DNA of 64,000 nt, from positions 124,001 through 188,000 of the forward strand of contig NZ_JACHBW010000012.1 of NCBI RefSeq assembly GCF_014200455.1, read 5' to 3'. The notes beneath the pieces are model-generated. The model searched no databases, was not told where the DNA came from, and was given only the letters and a program-made list of their open reading frames with translations. Source of the DNA: Paraburkholderia bannensis. Its GTDB lineage: Bacteria; Pseudomonadota; Gammaproteobacteria; Burkholderiales; Burkholderiaceae. Every line of letters begins with the position of its first letter. Position 1 is the first letter of the stretch. This document shows, piece by piece, positions 30,527 to 40,330 of this stretch. Made by a program: the position numbers and the translations under genes.

Positions 30527-31642
30527 TCAAAAATTGAGCGAGTTGTATCGCCCCAGATTGATCTTCACCGTCTGGTTTGCCGCAGGCGTCAGCAGTGCCG
30601 TCCACGTCAGACGCGGCCGATGTCCGACCGATGGCGCAGCGCCGCCCGTCAGGGCGAGCGTAGGCGCAGCGCTTGCAGGAATCTCCATGCGAAAAATCGC
30701 GTCGGACTTGTTGCCGAGATAGAGGCCAACCAGGCGCATCAGATCTTCATGGAGCACCTCGCCCGGTAGTAGCCTGTGCGCCTGCGCGGTGTCGAGCGGT
30801 CGGATCGTCACGAGAATCGCCTGCGAGCGATCCAGTACGCGCGAGCCGAGCACGTGACCATCACCGAGCCCACTCAAGGCGGCCCCGTTGGCCCGACGCG
30901 CCCGCCGTCCCGCAGTCAGCCCCTGTTGCAGCCCGGCTGGCGTCCACTGAGGGTAGAACTCGCGCACCGTAACCTTCGCGCCATCGAGTAGATGCGCTAC
31001 AACGCCTGCCACGCCTTCGGCCGGCCGCGTGCGCTGCATAAAGAGCCCAACGAGCGCCAGCAGTCGCGACGGCGCCAGCCCGGATTTCCCGGCTGGATCG
31101 CCGATACCCATACCGGCGAGAGACAGGAGGTACTGCGAGATCTCGTCCGTGCCACCCGCGCGGAAGTTGACCGGATAGTGATGCTTGAGCCAGGCGCGAT
31201 AGAGCAGCGTGACGATGCGATGGTTGAAGATGTCGAGAAAGGCAGTCACCTTCTCGTGCCCTTCTTTGCGCAGCACGATGTCGTCGATCAGGTGCGGCGG
31301 CATCGCCGCATCCACGCCATAGAGGCCAAGGAAAGTTGTCTGTACGAACGGCGGTGTGTCTTCATCCTCTTCATCGAACGCCACGCCCGCGATTTCGGAG
31401 CCCGGGAACCCAACCCGCGCATGCGGCCGGAAGCGCACCGGCTCATGCTCTGGCGTGTCCAGCGTACCGAAGCCCGGTTTGTCCGGCGCCTGCAGTTCAA
31501 GCAGGCGAAGCAGCTGGAACACATTCGTCTGCGGCGCCGCGGCCAGCAGGGCGCGCACGAACGGCGCGAGCTTGTACCGGCGGCTTCGCATGCCATCCAT
31601 CTCCTTCATAACGGCGACCTGTCCGACTTGCTGGCGGGCCAT
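30527..31642 (-). CDS. tssG: Type VI secretion baseplate protein TssG
   Basis: 371 residues, ImpH/VasB family. Diagnostic stretches are FQLLRLLELQAP, VRFRPHARVGFPGSEIAGV, TTFLGLYGVDAAMPPHLIDD, FLDIFNHRIVTLLYRAWLKH and the C-terminal LPGEVLHEDLMRLVGLYLG. TssG forms a wedge complex with TssF, TssK and TssE in the cytosolic baseplate. Its start overlaps the end of tssF by 37 bases, so the two are translationally coupled. Confidence 0.95.
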   Translation of the reverse strand: MARQQVGQVAVMKEMDGMRSRRYKLAPFVRALLAAAPQTNVFQLLRLLELQAPDKPGFGTLDTPEHEPVRFRPHARVGFPGSEIAGVAFDEEDEDTPPFVQTTFLGLYGVDAAMPPHLIDDIVLRKEGHEKVTAFLDIFNHRIVTLLYRAWLKHHYPVNFRAGGTDEISQYLLSLAGMGIGDPAGKSGLAPSRLLALVGLFMQRTRPAEGVAGVVAHLLDGAKVTVREFYPQWTPAGLQQGLTAGRRARRANGAALSGLGDGHVLGSRVLDRSQAILVTIRPLDTAQAHRLLPGEVLHEDLMRLVGLYLGNKSDAIFRMEIPASAAPTLALTGGAAPSVGHRPRLTWTALLTPAANQTVKINLGRYNSLNF

Positions 31643-33396
31643 TCGATGCGCTCCTGGGTCGGGAGGCTCACGATCACGAGCTGCGTGAAATGATTCACGT
31701 CGGCATAAAGCTCAAAAAACCGGTGCAGCATCTCGCCGAACAGCATCATGTCGCCCTCGCCAGCAAACGCGTGGCTGTCGAGCGTCACCTCGATCTGCGT
31801 GCCCCGCTCGACGGCGCCCTTCATAACCTTGCGCTGGCCCTTGCGAGTGACCTTCTGGATGCCGTCGAGGCGCCGCCGGTTCATCTCGCCGTTGGTCCAG
31901 TCGTATAACGCCAGCGTGCCACGCAGAATTTCCGCGTCGAGTTGCGACAGGTAGTTCGGGGCGAGATGGGAAAGAATGCGCCACTGATAGCGGTCGCCCG
32001 TCGGAGGGTGCAATGGCAGCGTGGGCGACACGAGATTGCGAACGCATACGACGTTCGATATCCCCTTGCCCATCTCGTTGATGCCGGCCTCACGCAAACC
32101 CTTGCGAGGAAGCATGCCGTTCGTACCCGTAACGCGTAGCGACAGCGTTTCGCGCGGCAGCGCCTCGGCGTTTTCCCAAGCATGGCCGCCAAGCACCAGC
32201 CAGGTTTCGTAGAGCCCTTTCACGCCTTGCTGGACACGCGCGTGGTAGTAACGCTCAGGTGCCTCGTGCCGCAGCATGCCGCCACGGTGCTTGAAACTTG
32301 AAAACGGCACGTACTCGACGCGGTCGCCGCTTGCATGATCGTGCGCGTCCACCCCATCGACCGAGTACGTTTCAACATGTTCACCGTGGCGCAGCCGTGG
32401 CCGCACAACATAGGACGTCGCGTGATGATCGACGCGGATCGGCTCGGCATCCATGCGGAACAGGTTGATGATCGGGGTGCAGAACAAGCGGATGTTCTTT
32501 TCCGAGAAGCGCAGATCGGACGGATAGGTCTGGTTCAAGACCACCTCGACCTCGAACTCGGTCACGCTCGGCGCGAGCGCGGCGAGATCGATGCCGTGAA
32601 GGTCAATGAAAAGGAACTTCTCGGGAAAGCTGAAATATTCAAGGAGTAACTGGTAGCCGCCGAAGGAATTATCGGCCTTGGGCCACAGGCGTTCTTCGGC
32701 CGAGAATCCCGCAGTTGCGAAGTACGCGTCCGGCAGCGAACGCGGCTCGCCATCGCGCACTTCATTGTGCCCATCACGCAGTCGCAGCACGATATCGTCG
32801 ACATGGCGGGTCAGCGCGAGATGCAGGGCCATGGCTACCGGCCGGTCTGCGTTCAGATAGAGCCGCAGGTAAGGAACGCTCAGCGTATTCTGTCGCGACT
32901 GGGCTTCGATCTGGAACGTCAGGCGAATGGTCGAGCGTCCGTCTTCCCGCATGCCGGCACTGGCCGCCTTTAGATGCAGAGGCAGGAGGTCCACTGGCCA
33001 TGTCGTGCGATACGTGCAGCGAGTGCCTTCCGGGCCGATCGGATCGGAGCGTACCTCGATATCAGCGGGAATCGTCTCGCGTTTTTGCAGCGTGCCGAAG
33101 TCTGGAACAAGTTCAAGGATAGAGAGCGAGGGGAGCATGCGCAGATAGTGCGGCCAGAGCAGGCTCACCAGCGCCTCGGTGATCTCCGGCAGTTCGTCGT
33201 CGAGCTTCTGGCGCAGGCGCCCGACCAGAAATGCGAAGCCTTCGAAGAGCCGCTCGACGTAGGGATCGCGCTCACCCACACGATCGAGATTGAGCATACG
33301 TGCGCGGTCCGGATTGGCTTTCGCGAACTCGCGACCGGCTTCGGTCAGATAGCGCATCTCGGATTCGTAATAGCGCAGCGTGGAATCGTCATCCAT
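31606..33396 (-). CDS. tssF: Type VI secretion baseplate protein TssF
   Basis: 596 residues, ImpG/VasA family and of normal length. It starts MDDDSTLRYYESEMRYLTEA with REFAKANPDRARML and VERLFEGFAFLVGRLRQKLD, the signature N-terminus of TssF. The C-terminus contains TQIEVTLDSHAFAGEGDMML and FELYADVNHFTQLV. It occurs in the wedge in two copies per TssG. AGGAAT lies about eight bases before the start. Confidence 0.95.
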   Translation of the reverse strand: MDDDSTLRYYESEMRYLTEAGREFAKANPDRARMLNLDRVGERDPYVERLFEGFAFLVGRLRQKLDDELPEITEALVSLLWPHYLRMLPSLSILELVPDFGTLQKRETIPADIEVRSDPIGPEGTRCTYRTTWPVDLLPLHLKAASAGMREDGRSTIRLTFQIEAQSRQNTLSVPYLRLYLNADRPVAMALHLALTRHVDDIVLRLRDGHNEVRDGEPRSLPDAYFATAGFSAEERLWPKADNSFGGYQLLLEYFSFPEKFLFIDLHGIDLAALAPSVTEFEVEVVLNQTYPSDLRFSEKNIRLFCTPIINLFRMDAEPIRVDHHATSYVVRPRLRHGEHVETYSVDGVDAHDHASGDRVEYVPFSSFKHRGGMLRHEAPERYYHARVQQGVKGLYETWLVLGGHAWENAEALPRETLSLRVTGTNGMLPRKGLREAGINEMGKGISNVVCVRNLVSPTLPLHPPTGDRYQWRILSHLAPNYLSQLDAEILRGTLALYDWTNGEMNRRRLDGIQKVTRKGQRKVMKGAVERGTQIEVTLDSHAFAGEGDMMLFGEMLHRFFELYADVNHFTQLVIVSLPTQERIEWPASKSDRSPL

Positions 33397-33505
33397 CTGG
33401 TATTCCTGGGGTATTTTTTACAGAACAGCGATAGCTCGCACCGGATCGAGCACAGTCACTTCATGGCCGAGCTGATGAAATTGGCAAACAGGGTTATGCG
33501 CGGTG

Positions 33506-36500
33506 TCATTCGCTATCAGGCACCGCGCCGTGGGGAAGTGAAATCGCCGCGTGACGGGCAGCTGCAACCGCTGATGCTGGCAGAGGCGGCGGACCCGCGT
33601 TCTGCATGCGAGCTGGGCCCGGCGCGGCCGCCGGCGCGAAGATTCTCGTCGGCATCACAAAGCCGCGCAGCGCGAGCAGTTCCAGCGGCCCCCTGCCCGC
33701 ATCGGTGCGCATCACCCAGGTAAGCGGATGCGTCACACTCTTCGGCACCGCAGTCTCAGGCGCCTTCGCCGTCAGCGTCGTCGGGTCGCTCGCCATCGTA
33801 GGCGCTGACGCTGTCGCCGGATTCGATGCAACGGCTGCAGCCGCCACGGTGGTTGGCACCGGGCCGGGAATGGCGATCCACGTCAGCTTGTATCGCGTAT
33901 CCGAGAGCGGTTCGACATTGGCAGACGCCAGCATGCGCACGAAAGCCCAGCGCCCCTGCTTCTCGAAACCCTTGTTGAGCCCCGACTGGACGGTCTGCCA
34001 CTCAAGGCGAGTGCCGGTCACGAGCAGGTCATTGCCAGGCCACACGAACGGCTGCCAGCGATCGGCCGTGTTCAGGTATTTCAGCGTCTGTCCGTCGACC
34101 GTGAACTGCGTTTGCGTCACATCCGCGCTCGGCTGCGGCATCAAGTCGAAGCGGTACTGTGCGGCGCCCGACGCAAGCATGTGGGATGCGATCCCCTGCA
34201 GCACATTGATCGCCTTCAGGAAGGCCGGATCGAAGCGAAGTCCTGCGCCAGCACTGCCTGGAACCCAGCGATCGCCATGCAGCTCGAGCGCACCTGCGAG
34301 TTGCTGGTTGACAAACGCCGGAACAAGGCCCGTCTGATCGCGCAGGAAGCGCACGAGTTCCGGGAACGAGGCATCGTCGTCGCTCGACGCGAATGGATAG
34401 CGTCCCTGGAATGCACGCGTCCACGGCTCGACGATCGTCTGCCGCCATGCATCATTCAGGCTTGCCTGCGCCGGTTGCATGACGGCCTGCATGGACTGGT
34501 CAACGGGACGCAGAAAGAGCGATTCCCCGAGCCCGGACCATTGCTCGCCAAGGCTCGCCGCCACGAGGCTGGCGTAGGTGCGAGTGTCGGACAGCTCGGA
34601 GCTTTTGCCCTGGAACTGCGACTGTGCAACCCGACGGGCCTGATCGTCCATGCTGCCGCTGTTGGTCATTGCCTCGATCTTCAGGCGCAGCGAAGTTATG
34701 GTGTCAAGATAGCGCTGCAGACTGATATTCGAGTCGGCAGCCTTGCCTTGTTGCTGGCCGGCGCTCACGAGACGCAGGACCGGCCCGAAGGCGGCATCCA
34801 GCGGCTCCGGCGGGATAATCGCTTGCGCAGCGCCTTCAACCGCCCCCGCAACCGCATGATTGCCGATCAGGCTCTGCGCCTTCGCTACGAGGTTATCGGA
34901 AAGCGATGCGATATTCTCCCCAGCGCGTCCCTGATAGTCGAGCGCCTTCATCAGTGCGATCATCGGAGACTGGCGGGAGTCCGCGAAAAGGCGTAGCTGC
35001 TCGGCGATAGCGGGCAACGTGGGCGCGCTTACCCACTGGATCGAATTGGCAAACGCCTGCCACTGGCGCGCGTATTCATCGAAGTACATGTCGCGCAGCG
35101 CCTTGCGAAGCTCTTCGACTGACTGCGTCGGCTGGTTGTTCGCGGTAGCGTTCAGCACCCAGTCGGTCGTCACGTTCTGACGTTGGGCTGCTTCGTCGAT
35201 AGCCTGCGAAATCTGGCCATCCCAGGCCTGCCGCGTGTAGACACCGGGGACTGTGGCGCTCGTGCGGAACAGACCCCGTGCGTCGGTTCCGGCCAGCAGC
35301 GTGGCCAACGTCTGATCGCCGTACTTGCCGGTAGCCGTGTCGAGGATCGAGTGATAGATAGTATCCGTCGAGTTGCGCGTGCCGATCAGCGCGAGGAGAA
35401 CCTGTCGCGTGTTGTTCACGAGATCGGTACGGGGTTGGATCGCCCATTCCGGATGCGCCGCGAGATGTTGTGCGAAGAACGGGAAAAACTGGTGTGCCAG
35501 ATCCAGCCGTTCGCCGACGGTCAGGCTGGCGTTCGTGATCCAGTTCCACGTGAGTTCGGGCACCATGTCCTTCGCATCGGCGCGCTTCGGTTCGGCCAGC
35601 ATCAGGTAGGTCCGAAGTGTCTTGTGCCCGGCCAGCGCCTGCTTGCTCGTTGCGTCATCAGAAACATCCGTACGCATCGCGGCTACATTTCCCAACGAGG
35701 ATTCAAGACCCTGCTGCGTCGGTGAAACGAGGAGACGTCGACTTGCAGGGGTATAGGCGTTCCAAAGCCCAGCAAGAATCTCCCTGTCGCGGTTCAAGCC
35801 GAAACGCGAATACCACGGCGCGCCTGATGATGCACGGTATTCGAAGCGCTCGATGTTTTGCTGGGTATCGAGGAGTGTGTGCAGCCCGGATCTGCTGTCA
35901 GGAGCCGATACCTGTTGTCGAGCAAGCTGATTTGCGTAGACAAGCTCATGCGTGTTTGACCCACCAGAAATGAACATGCCAGCAATCCAAACGCAAGCTA
36001 GAGTGGTGACCACCGAAGCGAATATTGAGCTAGGATGCCAACCCGTACGGCGACCACCGCTTTTGATTCCGCACTTACCGATTTCCCCCCAGAGCCTGGA
36101 CAAACCGTTTGCCTCTGGATCTGCTGTGACCTGTCCCGCAGCCGCAGGCAAAAACCACAACCCGCGAATGTTCAGTGAGCTTCGGACTGAAGTCGACAAC
36201 GCCGTCATCAGATCGGTTAGCGCCTTGCAACGGTGCTCAATCTGAACTGACAGCCCAGCGAGGTAATGGAGTCGCCGGTCTTCGACCAGGCGCTTTGTCC
36301 CGGTAATAGCCAGATTGTTGCTCAGAGACCTTAAAGCATCCGCAGTTGCCCCGTCATCGTATTTTCTTGGGAGAAGGCAACCGACCGGGTCGACGGCCTC
36401 TTTGTCCATTGCATTGATGCCAGAATCGGCAACCAGGTAGACGGGTGCAGAAAAGCGCAGCATGCGCGAGATGCCAAAAAACAATGACCCAAGCGACGCA

Positions 36501-37072
36501 GTACGCCGAGCCAACGCGGACGGATCACTCCTTCCGTCGATGACAAACGCTATGGCATCAACCGGCCTGCGTCCGCGAAGCTTACGCAGCTTTAGTAACC
36601 AAGCTTCGTCCGGCAAACCACTTTTGTTTCGCGGCGCCCAAAGAAGAACGACATCATTGGTCGCACACCACTGCTTCTTTGCCAGGACTGGTAGCTGACC
36701 CGTAACGAGCCGGTCATCACCAGAGACGAGCACCCACGGCAGGAAGTAGCGCCATTTCCAGCCATAGCGGGTACGCAATTCCTGCGCAAGTTCCAATTCC
36801 CAATCCCGATTTTCCGTCGACACCACGCGAGCAGCCGGATCGCGAGCATATCGATCCGGGTTCCTCGTCGGTGCAAGCTTGGAAAACAGTCGCCATGCCC
36901 ATGCAAGTGCGCTTTGAATCAAGAGTAAAACTGCACCGGCAAGCAATACAGCAAGCACACGGACGGCCGACGAGGGATTGATCGACTCGCCCTTAAATAG
37001 GGCGGTCACAGCCAGCCCAATTGTCATCGTTCCAACGACAATCCAGTATCCCAATACCTTCTTGTTCTTCAT
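33506..37072 (-). CDS. tssM: Type VI secretion membrane complex protein TssM (IcmF-like)
   Basis: 1188 residues. Two N-terminal membrane helices (~8-27 and ~37-60), a cytosolic domain, a third helix near 350 (FASVVTTLACVWIAGMFISG) and a long periplasmic part with IcmF-related features (WSGLGESLFLRPVDQS, WRQTIVEPWTRAFQGRYPFA). It bridges TssL and TssJ through the periplasm. At the site where many TssM have the Walker A loop, this one reads LPWVLVSGDDRLVTG, without GKT/GKS, so nucleotide binding is doubtful. The start overlaps the upstream gene by four bases (ATGA). The final 100 residues are an Ala/Pro-rich tail. Confidence 0.9.
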   Translation of the reverse strand: MKNKKVLGYWIVVGTMTIGLAVTALFKGESINPSSAVRVLAVLLAGAVLLLIQSALAWAWRLFSKLAPTRNPDRYARDPAARVVSTENRDWELELAQELRTRYGWKWRYFLPWVLVSGDDRLVTGQLPVLAKKQWCATNDVVLLWAPRNKSGLPDEAWLLKLRKLRGRRPVDAIAFVIDGRSDPSALARRTASLGSLFFGISRMLRFSAPVYLVADSGINAMDKEAVDPVGCLLPRKYDDGATADALRSLSNNLAITGTKRLVEDRRLHYLAGLSVQIEHRCKALTDLMTALSTSVRSSLNIRGLWFLPAAAGQVTADPEANGLSRLWGEIGKCGIKSGGRRTGWHPSSIFASVVTTLACVWIAGMFISGGSNTHELVYANQLARQQVSAPDSRSGLHTLLDTQQNIERFEYRASSGAPWYSRFGLNRDREILAGLWNAYTPASRRLLVSPTQQGLESSLGNVAAMRTDVSDDATSKQALAGHKTLRTYLMLAEPKRADAKDMVPELTWNWITNASLTVGERLDLAHQFFPFFAQHLAAHPEWAIQPRTDLVNNTRQVLLALIGTRNSTDTIYHSILDTATGKYGDQTLATLLAGTDARGLFRTSATVPGVYTRQAWDGQISQAIDEAAQRQNVTTDWVLNATANNQPTQSVEELRKALRDMYFDEYARQWQAFANSIQWVSAPTLPAIAEQLRLFADSRQSPMIALMKALDYQGRAGENIASLSDNLVAKAQSLIGNHAVAGAVEGAAQAIIPPEPLDAAFGPVLRLVSAGQQQGKAADSNISLQRYLDTITSLRLKIEAMTNSGSMDDQARRVAQSQFQGKSSELSDTRTYASLVAASLGEQWSGLGESLFLRPVDQSMQAVMQPAQASLNDAWRQTIVEPWTRAFQGRYPFASSDDDASFPELVRFLRDQTGLVPAFVNQQLAGALELHGDRWVPGSAGAGLRFDPAFLKAINVLQGIASHMLASGAAQYRFDLMPQPSADVTQTQFTVDGQTLKYLNTADRWQPFVWPGNDLLVTGTRLEWQTVQSGLNKGFEKQGRWAFVRMLASANVEPLSDTRYKLTWIAIPGPVPTTVAAAAVASNPATASAPTMASDPTTLTAKAPETAVPKSVTHPLTWVMRTDAGRGPLELLALRGFVMPTRIFAPAAAPGPARMQNAGPPPLPASAVAAARHAAISLPHGAVPDSE

Positions 37073-38307
37073 CCCGTCCGTTCCGCTTGATTTGCTTTCT
37101 CCGCCGGTCGAACAACCGCCATGCGAATAGTGCCCTGTCGAGTGCAGACAAGCTGCGGCGTTCCAGCCTCGCTCGCCCGTTCAGCTGCGAGTGCAATGGC
37201 GAGCCACCCTGCAGCTTCACCGGTATTCCCCAATGCCGCATCTATATCGTGGACCCCGGCCGGCTCATCTGCTTCCACCAGCGCCAGCCCAAGATCGGAT
37301 GTCGCTTTTGACAGAACGTCATCGTCAGCCTCGGAGAGGCCCGCCTGCCACATATCAAGAACCTCCTTCGCCTCAGTATTTCCCCAAAGCAAGGTCTTAG
37401 ACATGTCATCAACTGCCAGTTCTTCCAGCACATCCACCGGTCTGTGCAGCTTCGCGACCACATCCAGATGCATACGCTCAGCAAGTGATGACCACGCCAT
37501 CACCATCGCAGCAGCGGCTTCTGAATTGCCTGGCGCGGCCTCGCCTGAGGCTTGCACCGCGACGAAAAGTGCGAGCTTCTCTAGCAAAGGGCCACCTCGA
37601 ATATCGAGCCATTCATCAATGGTCATCAAGCCGTCTTCTTTCGTAAGGCGAAGCGGCTCAGCCAGAGTGACCCCGACCGCCTTCGTGCACGCCTGCCACG
37701 CCGATAAAACTTCGTCGTCGGAAATAGACCCGGGTATTTGGATATACACGTCGAGCGGTATATTCGATGGCGCGGCCTGTATAACGCTGCGAATACCGCG
37801 CATCACCTCAGTCAGACATAAGTTAAACCGCGCGATGCCGTCTGTACCATCGAGAATATCCAGTTGAGTTCGACGCAGCGTTGTGCCTGTTGTCGGTGAC
37901 TGCTGCGATCGGAGTGCCCGCTCACCTCCAACGATACGCGCGCTAACGTTCCCGTTTCCCATGGCCGTCAGGTAATCCAGCCCAATAATGGCGAGATGTT
38001 CTCGGCCGAACCTGATCGCCTCCGCACGATCTCTCGCGTCGGTTTCCTCGTCTGCCTCATGCAACGAGACTTGCTGGCCGTAGAAGAGCCACCTTAGACC
38101 GAACACAAAGCCGGCGAACATCGCAGGAAGCACAACCGACCGAACCCAAAACCACGGATCTGAAGTTGATTTCCCATGGGGCCACGTCGCAATCGACAGT
38201 GCCATTCCAAGTGCGGCGAGCAGCACACCGACACCTCCCCAAATAAATACATTGGGTGGTGCCGGTGACGTCTGGTCGTCGCGCGACGGTGGTAGCTCAA
38301 TCGGCAT
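37069..38307 (-). CDS. Unknown two-helix membrane protein coupled to tssM
   Basis: 412 residues. Two predicted membrane helices (~20-40, WGGVGVLLAALGMALSIATW; ~55-76, VVLPAMFAGFVFGLRWLFYG) are followed by a ~330-residue cytosolic region. Within it, EHLAIIGLDYLTAMGNGN near 122 and ALGNTGEAAGWLAIALAAER near 365 faintly recall the N- and C-terminal halves of thiolase/ketosynthase-fold proteins, but catalytic Cys/His residues are not evident. The gene is translationally coupled to tssM by an ATGA overlap and follows the PAAR gene by two bases. It is likely an accessory part of the T6SS membrane complex. No family name can be given from the sequence. Confidence 0.85.
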   Translation of the reverse strand: MPIELPPSRDDQTSPAPPNVFIWGGVGVLLAALGMALSIATWPHGKSTSDPWFWVRSVVLPAMFAGFVFGLRWLFYGQQVSLHEADEETDARDRAEAIRFGREHLAIIGLDYLTAMGNGNVSARIVGGERALRSQQSPTTGTTLRRTQLDILDGTDGIARFNLCLTEVMRGIRSVIQAAPSNIPLDVYIQIPGSISDDEVLSAWQACTKAVGVTLAEPLRLTKEDGLMTIDEWLDIRGGPLLEKLALFVAVQASGEAAPGNSEAAAAMVMAWSSLAERMHLDVVAKLHRPVDVLEELAVDDMSKTLLWGNTEAKEVLDMWQAGLSEADDDVLSKATSDLGLALVEADEPAGVHDIDAALGNTGEAAGWLAIALAAERASEAGTPQLVCTRQGTIRMAVVRPAEKANQAERTG

Positions 38308-38309
38308 CT

Positions 38310-38561
38310 TCAGCCCAAACTAGATATCAGACGACAGCCGCACATCGCGTGATGGCCATCCCTCGCAAGTGGGATTCCATTGTCGTTTGCCTTGATATCC
38401 CCTTCCGTTATCAGATTGGGACGGACATCAGGATGCTTCGGGCATGTGACTTCATCGCCCTTTCTAGCGACGAATCGACCGCGCATGCGTACCTTCTTTG
38501 ACGCAGTGATCACTTTCCCGCCATGATCAGTGCTATCTCCAAGTCGTATGAAATTTTTCAT
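38310..38561 (-). CDS. PAAR domain spike-tip protein
   Basis: 83 residues from ATG 38561; an in-frame TTG at 38582 is an alternative. IRLGDSTDHGGKVITAS at the start, a GDEVTCPKHP centre and DGHHAMCGCRLISS at the end are typical of PAAR proteins, which form a zinc-bound cone on the tip of VgrG. It lies directly behind the second lipase gene, with which it may form a delivery unit, and ahead of the unknown membrane protein gene. Confidence 0.9.
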   Translation of the reverse strand: MKNFIRLGDSTDHGGKVITASKKVRMRGRFVARKGDEVTCPKHPDVRPNLITEGDIKANDNGIPLARDGHHAMCGCRLISSLG

Positions 38562-38587
38562 AGCAACGAAATTGCCTCGCAAAGTGA

Positions 38588-40309
38588 TCAGGCCACCATC
38601 GTCTGATTGTCGGCATCCAAATCGGCAACAGACGAAGACTGCTGTGGTATCGATGCGACATTAGCTGCCCGACGCTCGTTCTGGTAAATATTTCTGTATC
38701 TAAGGTAGCCACCAGTAATGTCCGATGGTTCAAGCTTGGAAATCGGAATAGAAGTAAAACCAGCCCGAGAATCGTGGACATAGTCGTCAAAAAAGTCACT
38801 TACGGCCTGAGGCAAGGTCGCATGCTTGTCGAGTTCCGCGAGCAAACTGCGAGTCACCGTATCGACTGGCTTTACCTTCGGGGTATCACCGTACAAGCCA
38901 ACGAGTCCGGTATTATCAATCTGACTCTGCGGAATATTCTCCGCATCAATTTGCAAGCGTAGTCTCTTAACCTGACCCTCCAGATCATCCTCCGCTTTGC
39001 GCAACTGCCCACGGTCTACGTCGCTAGAATCCCTGAAGAAGCGGCGCGTTGACAGCCCCTTTCCAGCTACAAGCATCCCGCCCCGCCATTGGACATATTG
39101 GTGGGTGTGTTGGCGTACGATATCGCGAAGTCTTCCACCTGATGCAAGTCCGCAGGCCGTCCAGAATTGGTTATACGCAGCAGTGAGTTCCTTAGGAATA
39201 TGGAAAGCCGTCTTCAAGTCACCATGTGAATTGATCTCATCGATCGACATTAATGGCACGCCAGCACGTATCGCCTCGAAGTGCATGTCATTCAAAGGAA
39301 TCTGCGAACATTGAGCAAGCTTTCCCTGTTCCGTTGGCAAGTATCCACCACCCACGTCGGAATGCATGCCGGGGTAAACTATCTGTTTGACGTTGCTCGC
39401 CGCCTCCGCCGGAAAACATGCGCGTTGCTCGTGAAGTGCTACATAGTGAATGCATTGTTCGACGGTAGCCGGGATGGCCATCACCCCATCGGCCCACGCC
39501 ATATGACCATCCCAACCCGAAACGAGATTGGGCGCTCCAACTGAAGCAACGGTGTCAAAAATTCCAAGAAAATAGAAACGTACAGATATACCAGCCAGCT
39601 CAAACCCACCATCATTCTGCTTAACGATGTCGGTGAACCAGTTGGCAAACGCTCTTGCTTCAGCCGATCCACGTGAGAATCCGAAGACGGCCAAGTTGAT
39701 TTGGGTCACCTTGCGCTGACTGCTTTGTGCGACTGCCGCCAGCTTCTTTTCCCATGTCTGCAGGACCATCTTCCGGTAGGCCGCTTCAAATGAAAGCGCA
39801 CCGACGGAGGAGCTCATGTTCCTGACAATCGTCTTTGCGCTTGTGCCTCTGAAAAGATCTGATCCGGTCAGGTAGTGATGAACCGCGTTATAGACTCTTG
39901 TTATTGCCCAATTGATTCGGTCGGCCCCCATGTGACCGGAACCTAATCCTAGAGGCGCGCCGAGCGTCTTGCCACCGTCTGTATCGTCGACGTCTGGAAA
40001 TGGGGTACCCACGCCAGCGATGTAGTAGGGAAAAAACCCATTTGGATTGTCGGCCATCGCTGCATCGAACAGCCTAGCAACGTTGCTATGCTTCCAGCGC
40101 TCCTTCTGAGTTTTGCTACCGCCCTCTTTGTCATCTTTATTGTTGCCTGTCCCATCAAAAAATAGCGTTACATAGACCTGTCCCTGACATTGCGCCGTCT
40201 CTCTGCTTCGGATACAAGTCAGCGCCCGTTGTCGTCGCATCATTTCTTGCGGTGAGAGCTTTCGGTAGCCCTCTTCAGGCATTGGATCGGGAATTACCGC
40301 AGATGTCAT
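38588..40309 (-). CDS. DUF2235 alpha/beta hydrolase, Tle1-type T6SS phospholipase effector (copy B)
   Basis: 573 residues and clearly homologous to the protein at 28195 (shared YRKLSP, LFFDGTGNN, GFSRGSAEARAF, FDTVASVG, GMHSDVGGGYLPTEQGK). The predicted triad is Ser about 211, Asp about 251 and His about 315. It is about 40 residues shorter than copy A; the middle insert and the region after the hydrolase core differ most. Expected to be a phospholipase delivered by the VgrG/PAAR spike. A DUF3304 gene lies 21 bases upstream and a PAAR gene 26 bases downstream. Confidence 0.88.
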   Translation of the reverse strand: MTSAVIPDPMPEEGYRKLSPQEMMRRQRALTCIRSRETAQCQGQVYVTLFFDGTGNNKDDKEGGSKTQKERWKHSNVARLFDAAMADNPNGFFPYYIAGVGTPFPDVDDTDGGKTLGAPLGLGSGHMGADRINWAITRVYNAVHHYLTGSDLFRGTSAKTIVRNMSSSVGALSFEAAYRKMVLQTWEKKLAAVAQSSQRKVTQINLAVFGFSRGSAEARAFANWFTDIVKQNDGGFELAGISVRFYFLGIFDTVASVGAPNLVSGWDGHMAWADGVMAIPATVEQCIHYVALHEQRACFPAEAASNVKQIVYPGMHSDVGGGYLPTEQGKLAQCSQIPLNDMHFEAIRAGVPLMSIDEINSHGDLKTAFHIPKELTAAYNQFWTACGLASGGRLRDIVRQHTHQYVQWRGGMLVAGKGLSTRRFFRDSSDVDRGQLRKAEDDLEGQVKRLRLQIDAENIPQSQIDNTGLVGLYGDTPKVKPVDTVTRSLLAELDKHATLPQAVSDFFDDYVHDSRAGFTSIPISKLEPSDITGGYLRYRNIYQNERRAANVASIPQQSSSVADLDADNQTMVA

Positions 40310-40330
40310 CGTGCAATCCTTGTAGTCGGT

